Below, in pieces: positions 17,321-25,077 of a stretch of DNA of 64,000 bases. The stretch spans positions 1-64,000 of the forward strand of contig CAYUWH010000002.1 of the NCBI GenBank assembly GCA_964448615.1, read 5' to 3'. The first letter of the stretch is position 1. Each line of letters opens with the position of its first letter. Position numbers and translations under genes: made by a program. The notes beneath the pieces were generated by a model. The model saw only the letters and a list, made by a program, of their open reading frames with translations, did not search any database and was not told the DNA's origin. Origin of the DNA: CAYUWH01 sp964448615 (GTDB lineage: Bacteria; Patescibacteriota; Gracilibacteria; Peribacterales; Peribacteraceae).

Positions 17321-17404
17321 TCATGGTTCGACCCTTCGGTTCCGCTCAGGACAGGCGGGCTCACCATGACATTTTTTGTGTCACCCTGAGCTCGCCGAAG
17401 GGTT
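17321..17404 (+). repeat. Interspersed repeat, probable terminator of thyA
   Basis: TCATGGT and ACCATGA enclose GACCCTTCGG ... GCTCAGGACAGGCGGG and are followed by six T; then GTCACCCTGAGCTCGCCGAAGGG. A related copy follows the gene ending at 63460. Confidence 0.75.
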
Positions 17405-17930
17405 ACCACCACACCTCTTTATAGCCCAATACATACCCGACGACGTTCGTGAGCATGTGCAGCACAAGCGTCAGCGGAAACGCAATCAGGACGACTGGGA
17501 GCGGGAGCGTGTAAAAGGGGACGAGGCAGAGAAGAGCTCCGAGCAGGAAATCGAGTTGATCAAAGGGAATCCAGGCACTGCCTTCTTTGAACCCCAACCT
17601 GCGCTTGAAGAAGGATTTCACCGTGTCCCCCAACATGGCGCCAATGCCCATCAATACTGCGATAAACCAAATATTATCGACCTGATAATCGATCAGCCGG
17701 ATTGATTCGAAGATGCCGTTTTTCTGTAGCAGTCGTTGGATCCACAACATGACAAGAGCGGCTATGTAGGCCGTATAGAATCCTTTGTACGTTTTATGTG
17801 CGCCGAACCAGTGCTTGGAAATCGGCGTGCCGAGCGGCAGCCATGACAATTTCTTGGCGATCACCGGTGCCATGTTTGCCACGTACATCGGCAAGAGTAC
17901 GTAGAAAGTGGAGAGGAAGAAGCGCAGCAT
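17403..17930 (-). CDS. CarS/DUF46-family CTP:phospholipid cytidylyltransferase-like, 175 aa
   Basis: In Archaea, CarS joins CTP to an unsaturated ether-lipid phosphate to make CDP-archaeol, and is related to bacterial CdsA. The protein has about five membrane helices. It carries the family core GDTVKSFFKRRLGFKEGSAW followed by the Asp of FDQLDFLLGALL, and an N-terminal MYVANMAPVIAKKL block. Bacterial members exist in CPR lineages. The substrate in this organism is unknown: it may activate phosphatidic acid or a polyprenyl phosphate. Its gene points away from folA; the start at 17930 fits family length, whereas the longer frame runs across the folA start. Confidence 0.8.
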   Translation of the reverse strand: MLRFFLSTFYVLLPMYVANMAPVIAKKLSWLPLGTPISKHWFGAHKTYKGFYTAYIAALVMLWIQRLLQKNGIFESIRLIDYQVDNIWFIAVLMGIGAMLGDTVKSFFKRRLGFKEGSAWIPFDQLDFLLGALLCLVPFYTLPLPVVLIAFPLTLVLHMLTNVVGYVLGYKEVWW

Positions 17931-17964
17931 GGGTCCGCTCCAGGATACGCGCTTCCCCAAAAAA

Positions 17965-17993
17965 CTGAATATCACGTCTTCTTCCGCTATTAT
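17965..17993 (+). promoter_or_regulatory. Promoter of folA
   Basis: CTGAAT (17965-17970), a 17-base spacer and TATTAT (17988-17993), 9 bases before the ATG at 18003. Confidence 0.5.
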
Positions 17994-18002
17994 GGTCGGG
18001 TC

Positions 18003-18491
18003 ATGGTGCTTTCCCTTATTGCAGCGGCCAGCGAGAATAATGTGATCGGCAAAGGCAATACGCTGCCCTGGGACCTTCCCGATGATTTGCAGCATTTCCG
18101 CACAGTGACGAAGGGCTGCCCGGTCATCATGGGACGCAAGACGCATGAGTCCATTGGGCGCGTGCTTCCGGGGCGCCGGAACATTGTCATTACCCGTCAG
18201 CAGCGATCATTTGAGGGTTGTGACACAGCAGCATCTCTGGAACAGGCAATGGAGATTGCAAAAGCCGATGATCCGCGCGAAGTATTCGTGATCGGGGGAG
18301 AGGAAATTTTTAGAGCAGCGCTTCCGCAGGCAGATCGTATTTACCTCACGCGCGTTCGGGCAGATATCGAAGGAGATGTGCATTTTCCGGAATTTTCGTC
18401 AGAGGAATGGAAAGAGGTCAGTCGTACGAATCACGCTGAAGATGAGCGACATGCACATGCATTTTCGTTTCTTCTCTTTGAGCGTAGGTAA
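18003..18491 (+). CDS. folA: Dihydrofolate reductase, 162 aa
   Basis: It reduces dihydrofolate with NADPH. The N-terminus has IAAASENNVIGKGNTLPWDL with the conserved WDLPDDLQHF, whose Asp is the catalytic acid. GRKTHESIGRVLPGRRNIV and EVFVIGGEEIFRAAL form the NADPH site. Length is normal. It closes the thymidylate cycle with thyA. The promoter lies in the 72-base gap to the divergent CarS-like gene. Confidence 0.96.
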   Translation: MVLSLIAAASENNVIGKGNTLPWDLPDDLQHFRTVTKGCPVIMGRKTHESIGRVLPGRRNIVITRQQRSFEGCDTAASLEQAMEIAKADDPREVFVIGGEEIFRAALPQADRIYLTRVRADIEGDVHFPEFSSEEWKEVSRTNHAEDERHAHAFSFLLFERR

Positions 18492-18496
18492 GTTGG

Positions 18497-18526
18497 TTGA
18501 CAGAATATTAATTGCTCCAGAATAAT
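18497..18526 (+). promoter_or_regulatory. Promoter of the gene at 18533, leaderless type
   Basis: Perfect TTGACA (18497-18502), an 18-base spacer and AATAAT (18521-18526), exactly 6 bases before the ATG at 18533. It is the best consensus promoter of this type in the window and argues against the TTG start at 18512. Confidence 0.7.
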
Positions 18527-18532
18527 GCATTC

Positions 18533-19516
18533 ATGTCTACTGATACCCCTGGTCACGAGCGCGAGGAGGTGAATGTTGATGCGCAGGAAGAACATGAGAT
18601 ACGGCCTTTGGATACGAAACGAGTTCCTCAAGCAGTGGCGTGTGTCCTCGATCCGGAGTTAAAGAAAAAAACGGAAGCGTGGGAACGCGCCATCGATCCA
18701 GCAGTAATGTTCAAGGAACTGGAAACGTTGCATCTCGTGACGCCGCGCAAGAGACGTCTCTTTGCGGTTGCGTGCGCGCGGCGTGTTCAGCATTTAATGA
18801 AATTTCCAGAGAGCATTGCAGCAATAGACGCTGCCGAACTTTTTGCAAACGGCAAGATTGATGTGGATACTTTGGCAGGCTTTGAAAGGGGGGCGCGACA
18901 GGCATCCTCGCGTGCAGTGAAAGAGGCTCATAGTGTGTGGGCGTTAGGACCTTCTGCTCCTGTAGCTCGTGCTGCGTGGGTAGCTGTATGGGCTTCCTGT
19001 GCGGCGGAAAATACGTGCGATCGAGACAACTCGGCTGCGGTGCCCGGCTCACCCGAGGCTGGATTTCAAGGATGTTTGGCGATTCGCACGGCTCAAGTGG
19101 CATCTTGGGCGCAGTCTGTTGCACAAGAACTTGTAAATGCTCCTGAAGAGACACCAGAAGCCGATCCTGCACTCTTTTTCTCCTTTTTGCGTAGTCTGAA
19201 AAATACGGTTCAGAGGACAGAACAGGCTATGAAGGATGGCGATCCGCTTTGCGAAACTGTTGTACAGGCACAGCTTGTCCGTACTATGTTCGGAAATCCG
19301 TATAGCCAGGGATATGTGCTTCCGGCATGGCGTACGGAAACCGTCATGCAGATAGCACTGGCAATCGAGCAGGATAAAAGTTATGGAGATCTACCGATCT
19401 TAGGGGATGCATTGGAAGATGCCGGCTGCACATCGACCATCTTGCTGTCTCATCTTCGCAGTGGCGACATAGATGCTCATCCTTGGTCTTTGGATCTTGT
19501 ATTGAGTAAAGAATAG
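18533..19516 (+). CDS. Planctomycete-type RRLFA...LFGNP...LVLGKE-like protein, 327 aa
   Basis: The middle (RKRRLFAVACARRVQHLM ... AAELFANGKIDVDTL) and C-terminus (MFGNPYSQGYVLPAWRTET, then LPILGDALEDAGCTSTILL and WSLDLVLSKE) match, from memory, a large uncharacterised family. That family is abundant in Planctomycetes such as Gemmata and is often found near TIGR02996-type proteins. The central part is Ala/Trp rich and helical with scattered Cys. No signal peptide. Function unknown; the presence here may reflect lateral transfer. The start is fixed by the promoter just before it. Confidence 0.7.
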   Translation: MSTDTPGHEREEVNVDAQEEHEIRPLDTKRVPQAVACVLDPELKKKTEAWERAIDPAVMFKELETLHLVTPRKRRLFAVACARRVQHLMKFPESIAAIDAAELFANGKIDVDTLAGFERGARQASSRAVKEAHSVWALGPSAPVARAAWVAVWASCAAENTCDRDNSAAVPGSPEAGFQGCLAIRTAQVASWAQSVAQELVNAPEETPEADPALFFSFLRSLKNTVQRTEQAMKDGDPLCETVVQAQLVRTMFGNPYSQGYVLPAWRTETVMQIALAIEQDKSYGDLPILGDALEDAGCTSTILLSHLRSGDIDAHPWSLDLVLSKE

Positions 19517-19534
19517 GAAATTCAGGAAGAATAC

Positions 19535-19562
19535 TTGACCATCAAAGCGGAGAGAGCACAAT
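19535..19562 (+). promoter_or_regulatory. Possible promoter of the gene at 19569
   Basis: TTGACC (19535-19540), a 16-base spacer and CACAAT (19557-19562), 6 bases before the ATG. Confidence 0.4.
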
Positions 19563-19568
19563 AGGGCC

Positions 19569-20177
19569 ATGAGAGAAGCCCTCCCAGTCTCCGCGGAAGA
19601 ATGTATTAACGAAACTGTTGAGCAGGCCGCCGGTTCGCCGGATACGTTTTTACAGGACGTAAAGGGTAATGCGGAACATTTGGAGCAGCAGGAGAAGGCC
19701 AAGGTCTATCAGTACATTGATGGCGTGCGCGGTGCGATTCAGGGGGCGGTGATCGCGGATTTGCCGACTGGCATAGGAGGAACATGCTCTGACCAGCATA
19801 TTCAAATTGCGGAAGATGCGTTGGCGGTCGGCGATTCCATTGAGATGACCATTGCGAAAGCGCAAGAGATCGGCGATCACGAAAAGTATCATCGTGATAA
19901 CCATCACAGCGCACCGATGAAAGTAGGGGCGTCCGCGAAAGGGGACACGGTGGCGACTATTGGAAGAGAGAAATTCACGGATAAACGTCTTGTTGAGGCG
20001 TTGACGGTCCATGAAACAGGTAACCGCTTCGTCGCGCAGTCATACATCGAACACGTCGAGCACACAACGCGCGCGCTTGTTAGGGCGAATCTTGATTGGA
20101 ATGATCTTGCGGAGGCGATCAATGAGAAGAAAGACTACGGCTTGGTCGATGACCATAGTCGTGCGATGGCCGCTTAA
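19569..20177 (+). CDS. Unknown soluble protein with an HExxH-like motif, 202 aa
   Basis: I do not recognise this family. It is acidic and helical, without signal peptide or membrane segment. Residues about 104-112 read DHEKYHRDNHH, which contains HExxH but in an unusual His-rich context, so zinc binding is possible and peptidase activity unproven. A later EALTVHETGNRF and YIEHVEHTTRAL add more His/Glu pairs. The stop overlaps by 4 bases the stop of the convergent DsbA-like gene. Confidence 0.7.
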   Translation: MREALPVSAEECINETVEQAAGSPDTFLQDVKGNAEHLEQQEKAKVYQYIDGVRGAIQGAVIADLPTGIGGTCSDQHIQIAEDALAVGDSIEMTIAKAQEIGDHEKYHRDNHHSAPMKVGASAKGDTVATIGREKFTDKRLVEALTVHETGNRFVAQSYIEHVEHTTRALVRANLDWNDLAEAINEKKDYGLVDDHSRAMAA

Positions 20178-20794
20178 TAGGACGCCGGTTTCGCAAGATC
20201 TCTCAACATCTGATCAATGACGGCGGTGTATTGCTCGAGGGGTTGAGCGCCTGCAATGGTCTTTTGGTTGCGTCCTTTTCTGTTCACAATAAATACCGTT
20301 GGCGTTCCTTGTACGCCCGCCTTGGTGCCGCCCTTCGCTTGGTCATTCACTTTCTTTTCGAAGATCTTCCGGGTCATGCAGTTATTCAGCGCAATGGCGT
20401 CGACGTCATAGCGTTTTGCGATCAGCGCGTAGTCCGACGTCTTGAAAGTCTTTTGCGTCATGAGGGCATCGGCAAATCCCCAGAAGGCGGTATTCCCTCC
20501 TAAATAGGCTACGCACTCCGAAGCCTCGGCGGCGCTCTGCGCCAAAGGATGATTGGGAAGAGGATAATGGCGATACATCCAGTTCACCTTTCCGCGATAT
20601 TTACGGATCAATTGCTTGAGGGTCGCATGTTGCTGCTGGCAATACGGACACTGAAAGTCGGCGTATTCGACCAGCGTGATTGGCGCGGTTTTTCTCCCGA
20701 GCGTATGCTCGCCACTCTTGATGGTTTCGGCAGCGAACGCAAAAGAGGGCAGTACGATCAGTGATAACAGCAAGCCACGAAGGAGGTGTTTCAT
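20174..20794 (-). CDS. DsbA/BdbD-like exported thiol oxidoreductase, 206 aa
   Basis: A signal peptide (residues 1-21, MKHLLRGLLLSLIVLPSFAFA) precedes a thioredoxin fold with a helical insertion. The active site is ADFQCPYCQQQH (CPYC) and the cis-proline loop is VQGTPTVFIVN. This fits the Thioredoxin_4/BdbD group that introduces disulphides in exported proteins. Two further Cys (ASECVAYLG and LNNCMTRK) are typical of the group. The partner that reoxidises it is not obvious here; the DipZ-type protein would act in the reducing direction. A TATCCT lies 9 bases before the ATG. Confidence 0.9.
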   Translation of the reverse strand: MKHLLRGLLLSLIVLPSFAFAAETIKSGEHTLGRKTAPITLVEYADFQCPYCQQQHATLKQLIRKYRGKVNWMYRHYPLPNHPLAQSAAEASECVAYLGGNTAFWGFADALMTQKTFKTSDYALIAKRYDVDAIALNNCMTRKIFEKKVNDQAKGGTKAGVQGTPTVFIVNRKGRNQKTIAGAQPLEQYTAVIDQMLRDLAKPASY

Positions 20795-20803
20795 ACTATA
20801 GGG

Positions 20804-20809
20804 AGGATA
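20804..20809 (-). promoter_or_regulatory. -10 box of the DsbA-like gene
   Basis: TATCCT on the minus strand, 9 bases before the ATG at 20794; weaker than others in the window. Confidence 0.35.
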
Positions 20810-20890
20810 GCAGGTATGAGGACGGACGAAGCAGGGAAAACTGTGAAAAGTTATCTGAAAAAATACAGCGAAATCGCTGTGTCATCGAAG

Positions 20891-20920
20891 CGAAACGGAG
20901 ACGACGTCGTCTCCGTTTCG
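20891..20920. repeat. Perfect 30-bp palindrome after secD
   Basis: A fully self-complementary 30-mer, left half CGAAACGGAGACGAC, 22 bases after the secD stop. No T-tract follows. Confidence 0.92.
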
Positions 20921-20942
20921 GCAAGCATGACGAGAGAGATGT

Positions 20943-23390
20943 TTACTTTTGTCCTTGTCCCGCAGATCCCTTCTGCATTCCTGGGAACAATGCCGGATTA
21001 TTGGCCAACGGCGTGGTGGCGATTCTGCGCGCGAGCCAGCGGACGATGATCATGCCCGTAAACATCGAGATCAACACGCCCAGACCGAGCGTGACGGCAA
21101 AGCCGCGAACGATCGATGTGCCGATAAGGAAGAGGAGTGCGCAGGTAATGAGCGTGGAAATGTTACTGTCGCGGATGCTGGACCAAGCACGGTTGAAACC
21201 GACTTCGACCGCGGTCTTCAGCAATTTTCCTTTCTGCAATTCTTCTTTCATACGCTCGAAGACGAGGACGTTCGTATCAATCGCGAGACCGATCGAGAGG
21301 ATCATACCGGCCAATCCTGCGAGTGTGAGGACGATATACTGATCGGAGACCAAGAAGAGGGGGAGCTTGAGCATTGCGATGAAGATCAAGCAGTACACCG
21401 TGAGGCCCGCCATGGCGAGCACGCCGAGGAAACGGTACACGAAAATCATAAACAGCATGAGCACGATGAGTCCGTAGAGAGCCGCTTGCACCGAGGTTGT
21501 CAAAGCCTGTGCGCCGAGCGTGGCTTCCACCGTGCGTTGGCCACTCAGGTAGATGGGGGCTGGGATCGCTCCCGTATTCAAATCTTGCGTCAACTTCTGG
21601 GCTTCATCGATATTATTGCTACCCGTGATGACTGCGACTCCCCCCGTGATTTCCGCCTGGACGGTGGGGGCGGAAACCAATTCTCCTCCGACGAAGATGG
21701 CGATGCGCTTGCCGATATTCTTCTTCGTCAGTTCTTGGAAGAGCAGGCCGCCTTCGGTATTGAAGGTGATCTGCACGATCGGACGGTTGGTCGTCGGATC
21801 CAAGACTGTCGTGGCAGTGCGGAAATGCTGGCCGTTCAGCTCCGTATCCTTCCAGCCTGTCGGAGCCAAGGAGAAGAAGAGTGTGCGCAGCGTGATCGCT
21901 TCTTGCAGGTCTTTTACTTCTCCCCGTTGCAGCTTTGCGATGATGTCTGCCGCGCGTTGGGCGGCATCCTGACCTTTGATGGTGAGCGCGTCGAAGCTGA
22001 CGACATCGGAAGTCATGTGAGCGACTTTGTCGACTTTGACGATGAAATACCCGAAGGGGGATTCAAGCGGATCGCTGATCTGTCCGTCTTTTGCGGAAAA
22101 GGCGTAGGCCTCATAACTGGGGACGAGACCGGAGCCTTTGGTTACTGCGCCGATGCGGCCGCCACTGAGTTTTGACGGGCCATCGGATTGTGCGCGAGCG
22201 AGTTCCTCGAAGTTTGTGCCAGCGGCAAGCTGACTCTTCAAATCCTGTGCGCGCTTCAGTGCCTCCTCCTTGGTACGGGTGACGCCCGGCTCCGCTTGAT
22301 TTGCTCCTTTGTAAGAAACGAGAATATGGCTGACTTCCGCTTCTTGTTGCCCCGGATTCAGTAAGCGCAGGAAGAGCACTTTCGCGGTGCCGTCTCCCAT
22401 GTCGATGCTCTTCAATTCTCCCGCACGCATTTGGCGCAATGTTGCCACTGCGATTGCAGGCAGGTTATCGCCGAGCGGTTCTTCCTTGTGCAGTTCGTAG
22501 CTCAAAGTTTGATCGGTTTTGGCAAGTGTCTCGAATGCGACTGATGCCTCTTGAATCACGCGGCCCGTTTGGGTGCGCGGCTTCAAGACCTGCGTGAGCA
22601 TGATGCCTTTGATCGTTTCTTCCACCGTTTGGCCCTGATCATTCGTGACGGTCGTCGGGACGGTCACGGTGCGTTCTACGACGTTGGTTCCGGCGGGCAG
22701 GTTCCACACATCCTCCATGCCCTGGGGCAGTTGGTCTCTAAAGAATGCCTGCGAGTCGCTGTACGAAACGCCGAGTTGTGCCAAATCCTGGCCAAGCACC
22801 TGCAAGCTCGCTCCGCTCTGCACCATACGCTGTTTTGCGGCAGCCACTTTGTCTTTCACGGATTGTTCATACTGAGCGGTCGCCTCGGTGAATTCCTCTT
22901 TGAATTCTAACTGAATGGTTTTTCCCACGGTTTCGATGCATTTCTGCACGTCGACCACACCCGGACATTCCACAAGCAGGTGCTTCTCGCCGCCGATATA
23001 CGAAGGCGTGATCGTCGCCTCGCTCACGCCGAGCGAGTTGATGCGGCGCTCAAGGACGGTACGAATCGCTTCGACCAACTTTCCGCTTTGTTCCACGATG
23101 GCGGCGCGATCGGCGCGCAACTTATCGATCTCCTCTCCGGTTGTTCCTTGTGCTTCCATCTCCGCGATGCGCGCATCGATGGCCGTGATTTGCTGCTGAA
23201 TTTCCTGTTCGGAAATGCGGAAATCCAATTGCGTGCCACCGGCAAGATCGAGCCCGAAGTGATAATCCGGCTGTTGCAGGAAGGCGGGCGCCCATTGCTT
23301 ATATTCTGAAGGCAGAGCGATGATTGCGATGAACAATCCTGCGATTGCGGTGGCAGCGGGCCAGAGATACGGAGTGCGAGAAGAAGCCAT
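20943..23390 (-). CDS. secD: SecD with an inserted parvulin-type peptidyl-prolyl isomerase domain, 815 aa
   Basis: SecD helps pull exported proteins through SecYEG. Residues 1-25 are the first helix; the P1 domain follows (DLAGGTQLDFRI, then LERRINSLGVSEATITPSYI). At about 350-455 a parvulin/SurA-like domain is inserted (EAEVSHILVSYKG ... LAAGTNFEELARAQSDGPS ... LSGGRIGAV ... SPFGYFIVKVDKV). P1 then resumes (ITFNTEGGLLFQELT, then NTGAIPAPIYLSGQRTVEATL). Five helices with the SecD signatures GMILSIGLAIDTNVLVFERM and RDSNISTLITCALLFLIGTS complete it. Usual SecD is 500-620 residues; the excess is the insert. secF is not in the window. The gene directly upstream encodes a related lipoprotein. Confidence 0.93.
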   Translation of the reverse strand: MASSRTPYLWPAATAIAGLFIAIIALPSEYKQWAPAFLQQPDYHFGLDLAGGTQLDFRISEQEIQQQITAIDARIAEMEAQGTTGEEIDKLRADRAAIVEQSGKLVEAIRTVLERRINSLGVSEATITPSYIGGEKHLLVECPGVVDVQKCIETVGKTIQLEFKEEFTEATAQYEQSVKDKVAAAKQRMVQSGASLQVLGQDLAQLGVSYSDSQAFFRDQLPQGMEDVWNLPAGTNVVERTVTVPTTVTNDQGQTVEETIKGIMLTQVLKPRTQTGRVIQEASVAFETLAKTDQTLSYELHKEEPLGDNLPAIAVATLRQMRAGELKSIDMGDGTAKVLFLRLLNPGQQEAEVSHILVSYKGANQAEPGVTRTKEEALKRAQDLKSQLAAGTNFEELARAQSDGPSKLSGGRIGAVTKGSGLVPSYEAYAFSAKDGQISDPLESPFGYFIVKVDKVAHMTSDVVSFDALTIKGQDAAQRAADIIAKLQRGEVKDLQEAITLRTLFFSLAPTGWKDTELNGQHFRTATTVLDPTTNRPIVQITFNTEGGLLFQELTKKNIGKRIAIFVGGELVSAPTVQAEITGGVAVITGSNNIDEAQKLTQDLNTGAIPAPIYLSGQRTVEATLGAQALTTSVQAALYGLIVLMLFMIFVYRFLGVLAMAGLTVYCLIFIAMLKLPLFLVSDQYIVLTLAGLAGMILSIGLAIDTNVLVFERMKEELQKGKLLKTAVEVGFNRAWSSIRDSNISTLITCALLFLIGTSIVRGFAVTLGLGVLISMFTGMIIVRWLARRIATTPLANNPALFPGMQKGSAGQGQK

Positions 23391-23396
23391 AGGCAG

Positions 23397-24053
23397 CTAC
23401 GGTAGCGGCTTAAAGATCACATGCAAGCCGACATTCAGGTCGTCGACGAAAATTTTTGCCAGCTCGGGGGAAGGAATATCGCGGATCACGATATCGGTCT
23501 GTCTTTCGTCAGTTTTGACCGTTAATTTGCTGATCAAGCGATCGCGCACGAAAATACCGATGTCTTTGTCCTTGCTCTCGGCGAACAGGGTTCCGAGTTT
23601 TGTTTGTCCTGCTGGCGTAAAGAGAATGTGTACGGCTCCCTTTTTCTTGTCATCTTCCGCGGCTTCGGCCCACATCAAATCTTTTTCCGTAATGCCTGTT
23701 TCCTTGAAATCTCCGTGTCCCTGCACATTGATATCTCCTTGCCCTTCCGGCACGCCTTTCATAATGCGCAGCTTGAAGGGGGCGGTCAGCTCTTCGGTAA
23801 GCGGTTGCAGAACGCCTCCGTCTTTCACTTTCACGGTCAGGATGGCACCGCTGCCATTCGGTTCTATACTTTGATCTTCCATTGTCGTTTCAAAGCGTTC
23901 GAGCCTTCGCTCGACCACTTTCACGCTTGTGAGGGTCAGCGCATTGCGCATGGTGCTGTTCGTGGTATCGAAGAGCAGCTGATAGCTGGCGCTTGTCGAC
24001 CCGCAGCCTGCCAATATCAAAGGAAGAGCCAAGAGAAATGCAAAACGCTTCAT
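23397..24053 (-). CDS. Lipoprotein resembling a detached SecD P1 domain, 218 aa
   Basis: The signal ends in a lipobox (MKRFAFLLALPLILAGC), so the protein is anchored outside the membrane by a lipid. The mature part follows the SecD periplasmic P1 pattern. VKVVERRLERFETTMEDQSI corresponds to the ERRINSLGVSE region of the neighbouring SecD. GAVHILFTPAGQTKLGTLF corresponds to its ITFNTEGGLLFQELT. ELAKIFVDDLNVGLHVIF corresponds to its DEAQKLTQDLNTGAIPAPI. No membrane helices follow. Only 6 bases separate it from secD, so they are co-transcribed. I infer a helper of the Sec translocon; this is not a known standard component. Confidence 0.75.
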   Translation of the reverse strand: MKRFAFLLALPLILAGCGSTSASYQLLFDTTNSTMRNALTLTSVKVVERRLERFETTMEDQSIEPNGSGAILTVKVKDGGVLQPLTEELTAPFKLRIMKGVPEGQGDINVQGHGDFKETGITEKDLMWAEAAEDDKKKGAVHILFTPAGQTKLGTLFAESKDKDIGIFVRDRLISKLTVKTDERQTDIVIRDIPSPELAKIFVDDLNVGLHVIFKPLP

Positions 24054-24117
24054 AGGCTTCGTAAAGTGTAGGGGAGGATTGCCATATGCGCAATTTATTT
24101 GGATACCGCACTCCGCT

Positions 24118-25074
24118 TCATGGCCGCTCTAACATCGTGCCCGCGCGGATCATCTTGCCGGTCAAATCTGCCCGCGTTAAGACAGAATCGCTGTCGATGA
24201 CGCAATTTTCCAAAATACAGTCATCGATACGGCAATCCTCGAAGATCACCGTGTTCCGGAGCACGCTGCCTTTTACGTAGGTGCCTGTTCCCAGCACCAC
24301 GCTTCCTTCATGGGTGCTATCCTCAAACGTCGCCAGACTTCCAAGCATCCGGTCGCCGACGAGCATCCGGGTTGCTTCCAGATATGCTTCAAAAGATCCG
24401 ATATCGAACCAGGGTTCCTGAAACTGAAAGCATTCCACCGGCAATTGGCGGCGCAGGAGCTCTTCGAAGATTCCTCCGATGTTATCAGGTTTCACCTTGG
24501 CGAATTCTTGGAGAATGGGGAGCGTGCTTGCGGGGAGAATCGAGACGCCAGTGCTGATGAGCGAGGTCTTGGGTTCGGATGGCTTTTCTTCAAACGCTTC
24601 GATGTGTTTGCCGTCTGCGGCAAGAATCACGGTGCCGAAGGCCGATGCTTTGCTGCGATCGCCGATGTCGTGCGCCGCGAGCAGCGCCGTTCCCGGATGA
24701 TACTGTTCTAAAAACGCCGTCATCGAGAAGCCGAAATAGTTGTCGCCCGCGATCAGCAGAAGATCGTCGGTGTTTCCCGTCTGTTCCAGCCACTGTGCCA
24801 CGGCACCGAGTGTTCCGAGTTTCTGATCATCACTGATCGTGCGTTCGATCACCAGTTCCACATTGCCGCGCCCGCGCATCGTGGTTTCCCATTCGCGGAA
24901 GACGTTTTCAAATGCGGCGTTGGTACTGACGGTGACCGGCATCTCCGGCGGCAGTGCATCGATGATATGATTCAACGTCGGTTTTCCCGCAAGCGGCAAC
25001 AGCGGCTTCGGACGTTTTTCCGTGAGGGGCCAGAGTCTGGTGGCGAATCCGCCTGCGAGGAGAAAGGCACGCAT
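24118..25074 (-). CDS. Sugar nucleotidyltransferase with left-handed beta-helix tail, 318 aa
   Basis: The N-terminal GT-A-type fold has the nucleotide-binding signature AFLLAGGFATRLWPLTEKRPKPLLP (about 3-27), a metal-binding Asp in LLIAGDNYFGF and the sugar-site EEKPSEP block. The C-terminal ~70 residues have hexad-like repeats (GSVVLGTGTYVKGSVLRNTV). It joins a sugar-1-phosphate to a nucleotide; the sugar cannot be named (glucose or mannose type). The signature has FATR in place of the usual xGTR. Stop and start are 3 bases from the gene upstream, so it forms an operon with the WbaP-like half protein, suggesting a role in surface polysaccharide synthesis. Confidence 0.88.
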   Translation of the reverse strand: MRAFLLAGGFATRLWPLTEKRPKPLLPLAGKPTLNHIIDALPPEMPVTVSTNAAFENVFREWETTMRGRGNVELVIERTISDDQKLGTLGAVAQWLEQTGNTDDLLLIAGDNYFGFSMTAFLEQYHPGTALLAAHDIGDRSKASAFGTVILAADGKHIEAFEEKPSEPKTSLISTGVSILPASTLPILQEFAKVKPDNIGGIFEELLRRQLPVECFQFQEPWFDIGSFEAYLEATRMLVGDRMLGSLATFEDSTHEGSVVLGTGTYVKGSVLRNTVIFEDCRIDDCILENCVIDSDSVLTRADLTGKMIRAGTMLERP

Positions 25075-25077
25075 AGA

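Noticed and set aside
18512..18532. TTG start extending the planctomycete-type gene by seven codons
   Set aside because: The -10 box of a consensus promoter lies inside this stretch, so the ATG at 18533 is preferred.
20949..22175. Plus-strand frame of 408 codons
   Set aside because: Antisense to secD, whose motifs are unambiguous; the product is a charged, motif-free composition typical of antisense shadows.
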